From NCBI GenBank assembly GCA_963828505.1, contig CAWHFM010000018.1, forward strand, positions 124,001 through 188,000: a DNA stretch of 64,000 bases. The letters run 5' to 3'. Origin of the DNA: Bog-473 sp963828505 (GTDB lineage Bacteria > Actinomycetota > Acidimicrobiia > Acidimicrobiales > RAAP-2). The position numbers and the translations under genes are program-made. The notes under the pieces were generated by a model. That model did not search any database. It saw only the letters and a list, made by a program, of their open reading frames with translations, and had not been told where the DNA came from. How positions within the stretch are numbered: position 1 is the first letter of the stretch; each line of letters begins with the position of its first letter. This document shows positions 35,591 through 44,203 of this stretch, one piece after another.

Positions 35591-36621
35591 GTACGTGTTT
35601 CATAACTCATAGGTCGGTCGAGTTCGTTCGATGGGTTCCGTTCTGCCGTAGTGCGGGAAGAAGTTTCGAAACTCGCGGCGTGACCAGCGCGAATGCACCG
35701 GCGCGGTACTCGCGATCTCCGCGGTGACGTGGTGCACTTGTCGTTGTGGCGGCGAAGCGCCGGTACCCGAGTGATCTGACCGATCGCCAGTGGGCGATGG
35801 TGGAGCCCCTGCTGCTTCAGGTGAAGGGGAAGGGACCGGGAGGCCGTCCGCTCGAGCACTCCAAGCGCGAGATCGTCAACGCCATCTTGTACGTGACGCG
35901 CAGCGGTTGCTCGTGGCGCATGCTGCCCACGGACTTCCCGCCGTGGCAGACGGTCTACCGCTATTTCGCCGCCTGGCGTGACGACGGGACCGTCGACGTG
36001 GTGCACGACGCATTGCGCGCCGAGGTGCGCACGAGGTCGAAGAAGAAAGCTGGCGGGACTCGCGAGGTCACCCCGAGCGCTGGCATCGTCGACTCGCAAT
36101 CGCTGCGTGGGGCCGACACCGTTGGGGCCGAGACCCGCGGCTATGACGCGGGCAAGAAAGTGCAAGGGAGAAAGCGCCACATCGTCACCGACACGCTCGG
36201 GCTCCTACTCGTGGTGATGGTCACCGCAGCGTCGGTCCAAGACCGCGACGGAGGCGCCGAGATCTTCAAGCGCGTCCACAAGCTCGTTCCTTCGCTGCGC
36301 CACGTCTTCGCCGACGGCGGCTACGCCGGAAAGCTCGTGGCCAAGGCCATGCGGTACTGGAAGCTCAGCGTCGAGGTGGTCTCCAAGCCAGCTGGCCAAC
36401 GTGGCTTCGCGGTGTTGCCCAGGCGCTGGGTGGTGGAGCGGACCTTCGCCTGGCTCGTGCGATGGCGGCGCTTGGTGCGCGACTACGAGCGGTTCCCCGA
36501 AACTCATGAGGCCTTCGTCAAGTGGGCGATGATCGGACTGATGCTCAACCGCTTGGCACGGCCACCCGGTCCACGGCCATGGGCCAACAAGAGCCGGCGG
36601 AGGCGGTTATGAAACACGTAC
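35591..36621 (+). mobile_element. IS5-family insertion sequence, 1031 bp
   Basis: Perfect 16-bp terminal inverted repeats GTACGTGTTTCATAAC at 35591-35606 and, inverted, 36606-36621. The flanks carry TTA on both sides (35588-35590 and 36622-36624), a TNA-type duplication of the IS1031 group; the flanking symmetry (CTTAG) allows slightly different boundaries. It lies exactly at the stop codon of the APH-family gene on the other strand. Confidence 0.9.
35746..36612 (+). CDS. IS5-family transposase (single ORF)
   Basis: A 288-residue DDE transposase, intact: N-terminal SDLTDRQWAMVEPLLL and GGRPLEHSKREIVNAILYVTRSGCSWRMLP (DUF4096-like), then IVDSQSLRGADTVG with the first Asp, HVFADGGYAGKL with the second, and VERTFAWLVRWRRLVRDYER with the YREK-type Glu. 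GTG start. Probably still active. Confidence 0.95.
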   Translation: MAAKRRYPSDLTDRQWAMVEPLLLQVKGKGPGGRPLEHSKREIVNAILYVTRSGCSWRMLPTDFPPWQTVYRYFAAWRDDGTVDVVHDALRAEVRTRSKKKAGGTREVTPSAGIVDSQSLRGADTVGAETRGYDAGKKVQGRKRHIVTDTLGLLLVVMVTAASVQDRDGGAEIFKRVHKLVPSLRHVFADGGYAGKLVAKAMRYWKLSVEVVSKPAGQRGFAVLPRRWVVERTFAWLVRWRRLVRDYERFPETHEAFVKWAMIGLMLNRLARPPGPRPWANKSRRRRL

Positions 36622-37659
36622 TTAGGCATTCGCTCGGCGGAGGCGTTCGGCTGCTTGTACTCGAAGGGCATTGCCGGACACCGGAGGGTCGCCGTGTAGA
36701 GCTTCCCATCGGGCGTTGTGCGCTGCCAACCACAAGCTGCCCGCCCACGCGACCTCCTGCTCTGCCGCCGTGAATAAACGCCCCCGAGTGTCCTGATACC
36801 TGGTCAGAAATGCTTCGGAACTTTCGATCGACGCCAACGTGGGCGCCCAGGTGCTTGAGAATGCCCCACTCGCCGTTCCCACGAGCGCCGCTTCTGGTTG
36901 CCACGCCAGGCTGTCCCAGTCGTGCACTGCCCAAACCTCGCGACCGTGCCACCGGAGGTTCTGTGCCTCAAAGTCAGCGTGCCCCAGCACGTATGGCAGA
37001 TCTGCGGCCAATAGCCGTAAACGGACTCGCCTGGCTGTGTCAACGACGTACGCGGGCACGGCGTTCTGGTCCCGGACTTCGAGTGACTCAATCGTCGGCC
37101 ACAACCCAGAGTCCGTGTGGTCCCAACGCACCCAGCGCGGATTTGGTAGCGGCGGCACGACGGTCAAGTCATTCAGTTCGTCCATCAGCCGGGCAAACAC
37201 CTCGGCGTAGGACACGGCCACGTCCGGCGAGTCTCCGGGCAACACGTCTCCGCCGGTACGGAACTCCTCGGCATGCACGGCCAGCGAACCGACAGCGCCC
37301 GCTGCGGTGAGTGGCCGGGCACACGGGAATCCTCGCTCAGCCAACCAGGCCTGTGCCGCCACACACGACGCAGCCCTACCTTCACCAGCACGCGCCTTGA
37401 CTACGATGTCGGTTCCATCGGCCAACCGGAGGCCGCACACCATCGACGTCTGGTGCAGCTGAAACAACACGTCCGCGGGTTCGCAACCCAGATGCTCGCC
37501 ACACCAAGCCGGCAACCAGTCCGGCAGATCGTCCAACGCCACGCCAGATACTGTCTGTTGATCGACTTCAACGTCCAGAGATTTCTGGCTGCCTGGACGG
37601 CAGTCGGCGCCGGGGTCGGCATCGTCGTGGCTGTCGCATTGCTGCTTCTCGCCGGTCAT
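36622..37659 (-). CDS. APH family kinase
   Basis: A 345-residue APH-fold protein. Elements seen are LADGTDIVVKARAG (catalytic-lobe Lys), PYVLGHADFEAQNLRWHG in place of the usual HGD-x-x-x-x-N loop, and VWAVHDWDSLAWQPEAALVG. The H-A-D loop (GHADFEAQN) is the normal variant for this subfamily. Its TAA stop coincides with the TTA target of the IS5 insertion. The start is uncertain; ATG 37659 is chosen and a later GTG is possible. Confidence 0.78.
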   Translation of the reverse strand: MTGEKQQCDSHDDADPGADCRPGSQKSLDVEVDQQTVSGVALDDLPDWLPAWCGEHLGCEPADVLFQLHQTSMVCGLRLADGTDIVVKARAGEGRAASCVAAQAWLAERGFPCARPLTAAGAVGSLAVHAEEFRTGGDVLPGDSPDVAVSYAEVFARLMDELNDLTVVPPLPNPRWVRWDHTDSGLWPTIESLEVRDQNAVPAYVVDTARRVRLRLLAADLPYVLGHADFEAQNLRWHGREVWAVHDWDSLAWQPEAALVGTASGAFSSTWAPTLASIESSEAFLTRYQDTRGRLFTAAEQEVAWAGSLWLAAHNARWEALHGDPPVSGNALRVQAAERLRRANA

Positions 37660-37731
37660 TCGGACAAGCCTGACGGCCCGTGGCTCACCGGCTCGAAGTC
37701 GGATTCCTGAACGTTCGACGGTATGGACGGG

Positions 37732-37760
37732 GGGTGCCCCGAATGCCCGGACTGGGGACA
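37732..37760 (+). repeat. Dispersed repeat, copy 23
   Basis: GGGTGCCCCGAATGCCCGGA then CTGGGGACA; outer dyad TGCCCC/GGGGACA. Confidence 0.75.
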
Positions 37761-37777
37761 TTCGAATAAGGGTCGGG

Positions 37778-38668
37778 TTAGAGTTGTGGTGTGTGTCGGA
37801 AGTGACCCAAAGTGCGGAGCTGGAACCAACGGTCGCGTAGTCCAACCCGTCGGTTCCCGAACCACGTTCCCCAGCCCACCGTGAAGTTCAACCACCTGGG
37901 TTGAAACAGTCGACGACGACCGCGGGCGACTCCCATTGTGGCGAAGTCATGATGCGGTTCTAGAGAACGCTGCTGTATTGATTTCGGTTTTGCCTCGGCG
38001 GCCCGCTGTTCTACTCGCTCCAAGTGGTGAGCCACGAGCGAATAGCGCTGGTCGTCATCGAGTTCGAGTTTGTCCGAGACGCGCCACACCGCCCGTGTCT
38101 CCAGTCGGCGAAGAGCAAAATAGTGCCTTTCCCGGCGCACTTGGTTTAGCGGAAGGTTTTCCTGTCGCCAGCTAAGCAGGGACCATGCTCTTGCATCGAG
38201 CTCCTCCACGGGAAGAGGAGGACGACCAGCTGTGCCCGCAGGCGTGAGAGGAGGCATCGCAATCGGAGGAAGATCTCTCGGCGCCCCAAGTGCTTCGAGT
38301 GCGACCTCTCGTACGGCCATGAAGTCGAGACCTGCGAGGCGAAGGGATTCGAGGGCCTCCGGTTCTCCCTGGTCGAGCACTGCCAGCAAGAGATGCTCGG
38401 CGCTCGCGGCTTCGCCCCGCTCCGAGGCAAACCGGATAGCAGCACCCTGGGTCCGCAGTACATGAAAACTGGCCCGGCCACCGCGTCGTTGGGCAGCAGA
38501 AGCGGGACCGGGAACCGGGACGCCTCCGAAGGGTAGGTCGAGTGCGGCCGAGACCGGACTCTCGATGTCTCCTAAGGCAGACAGCAGGTGTACGGGCCGA
38601 CACAGTTCATGGGTCGCAGCGGCGATCGCGAACGCACGATGAATGACATGGCGACCGAGATCAGACAT
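37778..38668 (-). CDS. Clp N-terminal domain protein with long C-terminal extension
   Basis: A 296-residue protein. Residues 1-150 form a Clp-N double repeat (MSDLGRHVIHRAFAIAAATHE with RPVHLLSALG; SFHVLRTQGAAIRFASERGE with AEHLLLAVLDQGEPEALESL). The C-terminal half is basic, rich in Arg and Trp, without ATPase motifs, and contains a helical stretch (LSWRQENLPLNQVRRERHYFALRRLETRAV). Possible adaptor; function unknown. Repeat copies lie at 37732 and 38728. Confidence 0.75.
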   Translation of the reverse strand: MSDLGRHVIHRAFAIAAATHELCRPVHLLSALGDIESPVSAALDLPFGGVPVPGPASAAQRRGGRASFHVLRTQGAAIRFASERGEAASAEHLLLAVLDQGEPEALESLRLAGLDFMAVREVALEALGAPRDLPPIAMPPLTPAGTAGRPPLPVEELDARAWSLLSWRQENLPLNQVRRERHYFALRRLETRAVWRVSDKLELDDDQRYSLVAHHLERVEQRAAEAKPKSIQQRSLEPHHDFATMGVARGRRRLFQPRWLNFTVGWGTWFGNRRVGLRDRWFQLRTLGHFRHTPQL

Positions 38669-38727
38669 AGAAGGCTTCACCATCGGAGAATGCTAGGACG
38701 TCTCGATTCCGGCCGTGAGAGTTCGGA

Positions 38728-38757
38728 GGTGCCCCCGTTCGCCGGTCAGCGACCGGG
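38728..38757 (+). repeat. Dispersed repeat, copy 24
   Basis: GGTGCCCCCGTTCGCCGGTC, followed by CAGCGACCGG that forms CCGGTC-AGC-GACCGG. Confidence 0.75.
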
Positions 38758-38798
38758 CCCGTTGAGTCATGCATTCCTCGTGAACCTCAAGTCAGAGG

Positions 38799-39179
38799 TC
38801 ATGTGACGAAGGCTGTCATGCGGATCGAAACGAGTAGTCCCGGGAGCTCGACGCCCAGCTTTGCGACGTAGCGCGTCGGTGGCTCGGACGGAAACCATTG
38901 GGCGTACTCCTCGTTAAGCCCAGCGAAGTCGTCGGGGTTGGTCAGCAGTACTCCCACCTCAATGACGTCGCCCATACTGGCTCCTCCGGCCTCGAGAATG
39001 GCCGCGCAGTTCGTCAGCGCCTGTCGTGTCTGGTCTTGAATCGTGGATCCGGCCAAATCACCGGTGCTCGGGTCGATGCCGACGATGCCCGAGACGAGAA
39101 CGTGCGGTCCAGCCTTGACGCCCTGGCTGTAGAGCGGCGAACTTGGCGCGTTCGCTGCAGTGATGATCTGCCGTGCCAT
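38799..39179 (-). CDS. RidA family (YjgF/YER057c/UK114) protein
   Basis: A 126-residue trimer-forming enamine/imine deaminase family member: IITAANAPSSPLYSQGVKAG, VLVSGIVGIDPSTGDLAG, IQDQTRQALTNCAAILEAGG and PPTRYVAKLGVELPGLLVSI. In place of the catalytic Arg loop of RidA (C-x-R-x-Y) it has PTRYVAKLG, close to the canonical PARxxV. AAGGAG precedes ATG 39179. Confidence 0.92.
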   Translation of the reverse strand: MARQIITAANAPSSPLYSQGVKAGPHVLVSGIVGIDPSTGDLAGSTIQDQTRQALTNCAAILEAGGASMGDVIEVGVLLTNPDDFAGLNEEYAQWFPSEPPTRYVAKLGVELPGLLVSIRMTAFVT

Positions 39180-39714
39180 CGTGGTGCTCCTTGTGGACAA
39201 CCCAGGTGTGGGGTCTGCAGGTCTGCTTCCCATCTTGACCACTCGATTGTCTCTGGTCGGGGCAGAGTGACCACCGCCACCCCCATCATCGGAGAGTAGA
39301 ACACTTGTCATGGGGGTGCTCGCGGTCATCGGTGCAGGCACAGATCGACGCAAGCCACATCCGTATTCTCTTCGTCGCTGGATCGCTCTCACCAACCCTT
39401 GTGCGGGTCATCGAGTTCCTCAGGCGGCAACTCCCAGTTTGTCCTCAATGGAGCGAGTGGACCAGTGCGATCAGACTGGGTCGATGCAGTACCGTCACAG
39501 AGCATGAGCTGACCGTTGGGAGTGCACCCTGTACGCCCGCCTTAGTGGCGATTGTCCTGCTGACGTCAACACGAGGTGGTCACGTCCAGCGTTGACGGGT
39601 TACGTCGCCCCGCCACTGACGGTCAGGGTATGGACGATGCTGGAAGGCAGATCGAATTGCCCTGTTCGTCTTGGTCGGCGAGACGGTGCCGGTTGTAGCC
39701 ACCAGCCCCCCGGG
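39180..39714. other. Intergenic stretch with the last clear dispersed repeat
   Basis: 535 bp without supportable gene; carries the degenerate repeat copy at 39521-39544. Confidence 0.4.
39521..39544 (+). repeat. Dispersed repeat, copy 25 (degenerate)
   Basis: AGTGCACCCTGTACGCCCGC; right-most copy seen. Confidence 0.45.
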
Positions 39715-40383
39715 TCAGACCGAAGGAAGGGGCGGTCCGGGAGACGGAATTCGAGTGGCATCTGCAAACGCGTCGAACCAGTCTCTCGGGTGCAAGTTGA
39801 CAGCACCGATGATCGCAGATTCGGCAATTTCGCCGCTCTCTATTCCGTCGAGTTCGGGATCCCATAGCCATTCGACGTCGTAGTCCCAGCAGACAATCGT
39901 CTCGATTCGGTTGAGATCGAAGTCGAAGTCGTCGCCGTGGCCGGGCCACTCGTCAAAGTTCGGCGGAACCGCGAGTCCTTCGTTGAGCACCCGTGCACAC
40001 TCGCTAAGGAGAATCCGGAAGGCTACTTCTTCGCCAGTGCACGCGAGCTCGAGATGACCGCTGGAGACACCCGCGGCGAGGTCGTCGAAGGAAGCGACAA
40101 AGCGGTAGAGCCAATCGGTCGTCCCGAGGCGGCGGGCGATAGGGGGAAGGTCGTCGAACCAGGGATCGAGCGCCGGACGATCAGTACTGGACAGGCCAGG
40201 GATGGCGAGACGCTCGCGCCACTGATCGGCGAGGACCTCGGCAGTGGACCACAGGGCATACGCCCCGCGGGGCGCCAGGCCTTTGTGGCTGTGGCGATCA
40301 CACCCGTCAGGTTCACATGGCCAAGCGGTGACCAGGTCGGGTAGGTCGGAGAAATCAAGCTGCGAATCAACCCCGTTGCTCAC
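39715..40383 (-). CDS. Hypothetical acidic protein
   Basis: A 222-residue acidic soluble protein from GTG 40383. It has a compact helical look: LVTAWPCEPDGCDRHSHKG near the start, GTTDWLYRFVASFDDLAAGV and ELACTGEEVAFRILLSECARVL in the middle, and a very acidic region (DDFDFDLNRIETIVCWDYDVEWLWDPELDGIES). I recognise no family. It lies right of the last repeat copy and left of the DUF2293-type gene. Confidence 0.55.
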   Translation of the reverse strand: MSNGVDSQLDFSDLPDLVTAWPCEPDGCDRHSHKGLAPRGAYALWSTAEVLADQWRERLAIPGLSSTDRPALDPWFDDLPPIARRLGTTDWLYRFVASFDDLAAGVSSGHLELACTGEEVAFRILLSECARVLNEGLAVPPNFDEWPGHGDDFDFDLNRIETIVCWDYDVEWLWDPELDGIESGEIAESAIIGAVNLHPRDWFDAFADATRIPSPGPPLPSV

Positions 40384-41041
40384 TCGGTCAGTCTCGCACC
40401 CCGCGGCACGACTCTTCTCGGACCGATTGCGACGCGGGCACCGAGCGAGATCTCGGCGATAGGAGTACATGTCAACAGCAAGCAGAAGGTTCTCAGCGTC
40501 TGTCGGCAGTGACCGATTTTGGCCTGAACTGCATCGACGTTCTCAGCATTTATCAGTCTTCGTTGGGTTCTGCTGGGAGTTCTTGCCCAGATTCTTTGCC
40601 CAGGCTCTTGAGCCAGTGAGCTCAAGAGCTGAATCCGCCTGGCCGACCTTGACACCGGGTCTCACCGACGTGCCCCTACGGCATCAGGTAGGTGACGTCA
40701 CGCCGCTCGCGAACATCGCTTCGCGCCGGATCGGTGGACATCCACCTTCGACTGATCAAAACTCTTACCTATGGCCACAGCGGTTCGGAGCAAGCTCGAA
40801 GAGCGGGTGGTCAAGGCGGCCGAGGCGGCGCTTGCCGATCGCCACTTCGTGACAGCGATCGACGTGCTGACAGGCATCGGCTGGTTGCCGACCTCCCAGG
40901 TGGATCGGTGGCGTCAGGGTCGCGTCGACTATCTGGAGCGCCAGGTCACGGCCAACCTCTCGAAGATCTCGATCGCCATGGCCGCCTTCCGCCATTGGGC
41001 TTGGAACCAGGGCCTGAACCCCAGCGAGACCGCTTACCAGT

Positions 41042-41158
41042 TGTCGCCCGCCACGCTCGATGACCACGAAGGCGACACGTTGCATGAGCACGAGTTCGTG
41101 AACGTGTTGTCGCCGTAGTCGACATTTCGACTGGCGGTGGTGGTCAGGCTGTCGCCCG
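41042..41158. repeat. Left-end transposase-site repeats
   Basis: TGTCGCC(C)G occurs at 41042, 41108 and 41150, all in the same direction. Multiple end-binding sites are usual for TnsB/TniA/MuA-type transposases. Confidence 0.6.
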
Positions 41159-41167
41159 TGACCGGAG

Positions 41168-41983
41168 CTACTCGGCGGTCACCTCGGTGACGGCGGCCCG
41201 GGTCGAGGACTCGTCGACGATGGCCTTGGACTCGGCGAAGGCGGCGACCAGGGACTGGACGGCCAGGTTGTTGACCGCACGCGGCAATCCCCTCGACACC
41301 TGGTGGATGACGGCGAGCGTGTCGTCGGAGAACAAGGTGTCGGCGCGCCCGGCGAGCTTGAGGTGGTGGGCGACGTAGTCGGCCGTCTCGCCCTGTTCCA
41401 TCCCGGTCATCGAGTAGCGCAGGGCGACGCGCTGGTCGAGGGCGGCGAAGGCACCGAGACGGATCCTGCGGCGCAGCGTGGGCTGGCCGACCAGCAGGCA
41501 GGCGAAGGGGGCATGGCTGTCCATCTCGGCGTTGGTCAGCAGACGGATCCCCTCGAGCTGGTCGGCGTCCAACAGGTGCCCTTCGTCCAAGACGAGCACC
41601 ACCCGGCGCCCGCGCTCGTGCTCCTCGGTGGCCAGGGCTTCTTGGGCCTGGGGGATAAGCGAGGCCCGGTGGAACCGGGGGATCCCCCCGAGCGCGGACA
41701 CGATGGTCGAGTACAGGCCCCGGGCCCCGACGGTCGGGTTGCCGAGATAGACGACGGTGTGGCGGCTGGCGTCGATGCCGGCCAGCGCGGACCGCACGGC
41801 CACGGTCTTGCCCGCACCCACCTCGCCGGTGACCACTCCCACCACCTGCTCGTCGATGCACCAGGTGATCCGGGCCACCGCCTCGGCGTGGGAGCGGTGG
41901 GTGTGCAGCATCGAAGGAGCGAGATCCTTGGCGAACGGCATGCGGGTGAAGCCCCAGTGGGCCCGGAGGCGGTCGATGGTCAC
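41168..41983 (-). CDS. TniB/TnsC/ExeA-like AAA+ ATPase of the transposon
   Basis: A 271-residue ATPase. It opens LRAHWGFTRMPFAKDLAPSM, an ExeA-like N terminus; Walker A is GEVGAGKTVAVRSAL near residue 60, Walker B is RRVVLVLDEGHLLDADQLE near residue 130, followed by the sensor region LLVGQPTLRRRI and a C-terminal helical lid SRGLPRAVNNLA. In the Tn7/Tn402 group this protein binds ATP and DNA and selects targets for the transposase. It overlaps the transposase stop by ATGA. Confidence 0.88.
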   Translation of the reverse strand: MTIDRLRAHWGFTRMPFAKDLAPSMLHTHRSHAEAVARITWCIDEQVVGVVTGEVGAGKTVAVRSALAGIDASRHTVVYLGNPTVGARGLYSTIVSALGGIPRFHRASLIPQAQEALATEEHERGRRVVLVLDEGHLLDADQLEGIRLLTNAEMDSHAPFACLLVGQPTLRRRIRLGAFAALDQRVALRYSMTGMEQGETADYVAHHLKLAGRADTLFSDDTLAVIHQVSRGLPRAVNNLAVQSLVAAFAESKAIVDESSTRAAVTEVTAE

Positions 41984-43339
41984 AGCTCGGTCTCCTCGTC
42001 GTCGTGGCTGGTGGTGTCGATCGGGTAGGGATGCTCGGAGCCGTCGAAGGCCAGCTGGGCGTAATTGATGGACCCGGCCTGCTCGGCGTCACGGCGGTCG
42101 GCCAGCAGGCCCAGGTAGTCGATGCCGGTGGACGCCGGGGCGGGAGCCGCCTCGGGACGGGCCTGGGGGTGCGAGTGCCGGCCGATGCTGACCGGGAGCC
42201 CCTGGCCCATCGAGCGCCCCTGGAAGCGGATCTCGACGGTGGTGAGGTCGAAGGGATCGAAGACCACGTCCACGCGCGACCCCACCAGGGCGGCGTCGAC
42301 CTCAAAGGTGTTCGAGTGCAGCGAGACGGTGGCCGTCTTGGTCACCGTGCGGACTTCGGACCACAAGAAGGCCTCGTGGAGCGCCGCTGGGGTCGGCAGC
42401 GCCGCAGGAGGCGCGGACAGAAGACGCTCGATCGGGGGCGCAGCGGTCTCTGAGTGGACGCGGCGGTGATAGACGGTCTCGACCCATGCGCTGAAGAGCC
42501 GGTTGAGCTCGGCCACGTCGGCCGGTGGCCGGGCCTCGATCTCGACGAGGAACTGGATGCGCACGGTCTCGAAGACCCGCTCGAATTTTTCCGCGGCCCT
42601 GGGGCTTACCCGGCCGGCTGTGCACCAGGCGGATCCCGAGGCTGGCACACGCCCGCAGCAGCTGCTTGGAGACCATCGCGGAACCGTTGTCGAGATAGCA
42701 GGCGAGCGGCACGCCGCGTGCGGCGAGCGCCGCGCGCAACGCCGCTTCGAGCCGGACGGTGTCCTCGGAGAGCCCGAAGCGATAGCCGACCAGGGCGCGG
42801 CTGTAGTCGTCGATGAAGCAGAACAGGTAGGTCTTGCGCCCGGCGATGACCGGGCCGTGCAGGGCGTCGCCGGTCCAGAGGTCGCCCGGCGCGGCGGCCT
42901 CGAAGCGGCCGAAGGCCTGCGGTGCCGACCCGTCGGGGCGGGTGTTGAGCCCCAGGCGGGCGAAGTGCCGCTGCACCGTGCGCTCCGAGGGCCCCGTCGC
43001 CTCGGTGGTGGCGATGATCTGGGTCACCTGGGCTGCCGTGCGCCGCGGCACCTCGCGCTTCAAGGCCTCGGCCAGGTCCAGCAGACGCTTGTCGGTTGCC
43101 GGCTCGCCGGTGCGTGACGTCGGCGCCAGCGCCTCGAAGCCCCCGGCCCGATAGGCGCGGATCCAGCGATCGAGCGTCCCACGGCTGATGTGGACCGGTC
43201 TGCCGGCGGGCCCGGTGTGCGTCCGGGCAGTGAGCTCGCGCACCAACACGCCGCGCTGGCGGATGGTGAGCGCGTCGTCCGCCGCCTCGCGGATGAGCGA
43301 ATAGCGGAAGAGCGCGACGTTTCGTTGCGCCTCGTTCAT
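41980..43339 (-). pseudogene. TnsB/TniA-like DDE transposase, one frameshift
   Basis: ATG 43339 has AGGAGG ten bases upstream. N-terminal helix-turn-helix domains (ISRGTLDRWIRAYRAGGFEAL; PSERTVQRHFARLGL) precede the rve core: GDLWTGDALHGPVI with the first Asp, ACYLDNGSAMVSKQ with the second, and, after a shift, GRGK-FERVFETVR with the Glu. The shift falls in a run of five A: one extra A breaks the frame between K and F. The remaining C terminus includes the beta-barrel-type segment VSLHSNTFEVDAALVGSRVDV. Corrected length about 452 residues. Confidence 0.85.
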
Positions 43340-43385
43340 GAAGCCGATCCCTCCTCGGTTGGGTGAAAGGAAGGACCCTTGCCGC

Positions 43386-43970
43386 TCACACGGGCTGCAG
43401 CCAGGGTGAGCTCGTGTTGGAGAGCAGGCCCCCGCCCGTGACCACACAGGCGAGCGCCCACACCGGCCGGGGCCCGAACCGGCGGACCGCCACGATGCCG
43501 AGCACGCCGATGGCCTCGACGGCGTCGGAGAAGTCCGATCCGCCGGCGAAGCGCCGGTCGTGACCCGGGTCGATCGCGTAGGCCCAGCGGGTGAAGTGCT
43601 CGCGCACCGCGGTGGCCAGTAGTGCGAACCGACGCAGCCATCCGCGCACAGTCGAGGTCGGACGGTCCAGCTCGGCCGAGACCTTGCGGTGGCCGAGGCC
43701 CCGGGCCTTCATGGTCAAGGCGGTGCCGATGACCTCGGCTCCGTCGCGCCGACGGGCCAAAGTGTCCTCGGGCACCAAGATGTGGGTGCCGAAACACGAT
43801 CTACAGATCGAACGGCGGAACCGGCGTCGCTCGGTCCGGACCAAGAGGCGAATCTCACGTTCGATGCCGTGCCCCCAGGGCCGGAGGTTGCCACCACAGC
43901 CCGGGCAGCTCAACCGGCCACCTCGGAGCTCCGTCTCGACGGTCGGCCCGTCAGTCCCTACGATGAGCAC
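43386..43970 (-). CDS. DUF6431-like zinc-ribbon/helix-turn-helix accessory protein
   Basis: A 194-residue protein. The N-terminal half is a four-Cys zinc ribbon (CPGCGGNLRPWG, then RRSICRSCFGTHILVPE); the middle is a helix-turn-helix (VIGTALTMKARGLGHRKVSAELDRPTSTVRGWLRRF); the rest is hydrophobic-helical. It matches the kind of accessory ORF (DUF6431) found beside such actinobacterial transposases. In layout, zinc ribbon plus HTH recalls TniQ/TnsD target-selection proteins, but homology is not shown. Confidence 0.7.
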   Translation of the reverse strand: MLIVGTDGPTVETELRGGRLSCPGCGGNLRPWGHGIEREIRLLVRTERRRFRRSICRSCFGTHILVPEDTLARRRDGAEVIGTALTMKARGLGHRKVSAELDRPTSTVRGWLRRFALLATAVREHFTRWAYAIDPGHDRRFAGGSDFSDAVEAIGVLGIVAVRRFGPRPVWALACVVTGGGLLSNTSSPWLQPV

Positions 43971-44107
43971 AGCGGAGCTCCGGCTTCGTCAGGAAGGACC
44001 CTCTCGTTTGTCCGTCGAAAGATTCGCGAGGGGGTCCTTGCGCGTTCAGATCGTGCTCACGCTGGCGCCAGAGCGCGATCCTCAGCAAGTCCGGTCGAGC
44101 GTCGGCG

Positions 44108-44203
44108 CGTGATCAGCGACCGCGGCGCCGCCACAATGCCCATCAAGTCATGGTCACGCTCGGTGGCGTCAACCTGCTTCTTCGTGACCAACCACCGCGG
44201 CGC
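44108..44203. repeat. Right-end transposase-site repeats
   Basis: Two 21-bp direct copies, 44108-44128 and 44183-44203 (about 18 of 21 identical, sharing ACCGCGGCGC), lie 75 bp apart at the right transposon end. They look like paired transposase-binding sites. Confidence 0.65.

Noticed and set aside
12796..39544. Dispersed repeats as ordinary transcription terminators
   Set aside because: They keep one orientation and often lie upstream of minus-strand starts, lack T tracts and share sequence beyond a hairpin.
41980..43339. Programmed frameshifting in the transposon transposase at the A run
   Set aside because: Programmed IS frameshifts are usually -1 between two ORFs; here one extra A splits the catalytic core, matching the indel pattern at other loci. 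Not fully excluded.
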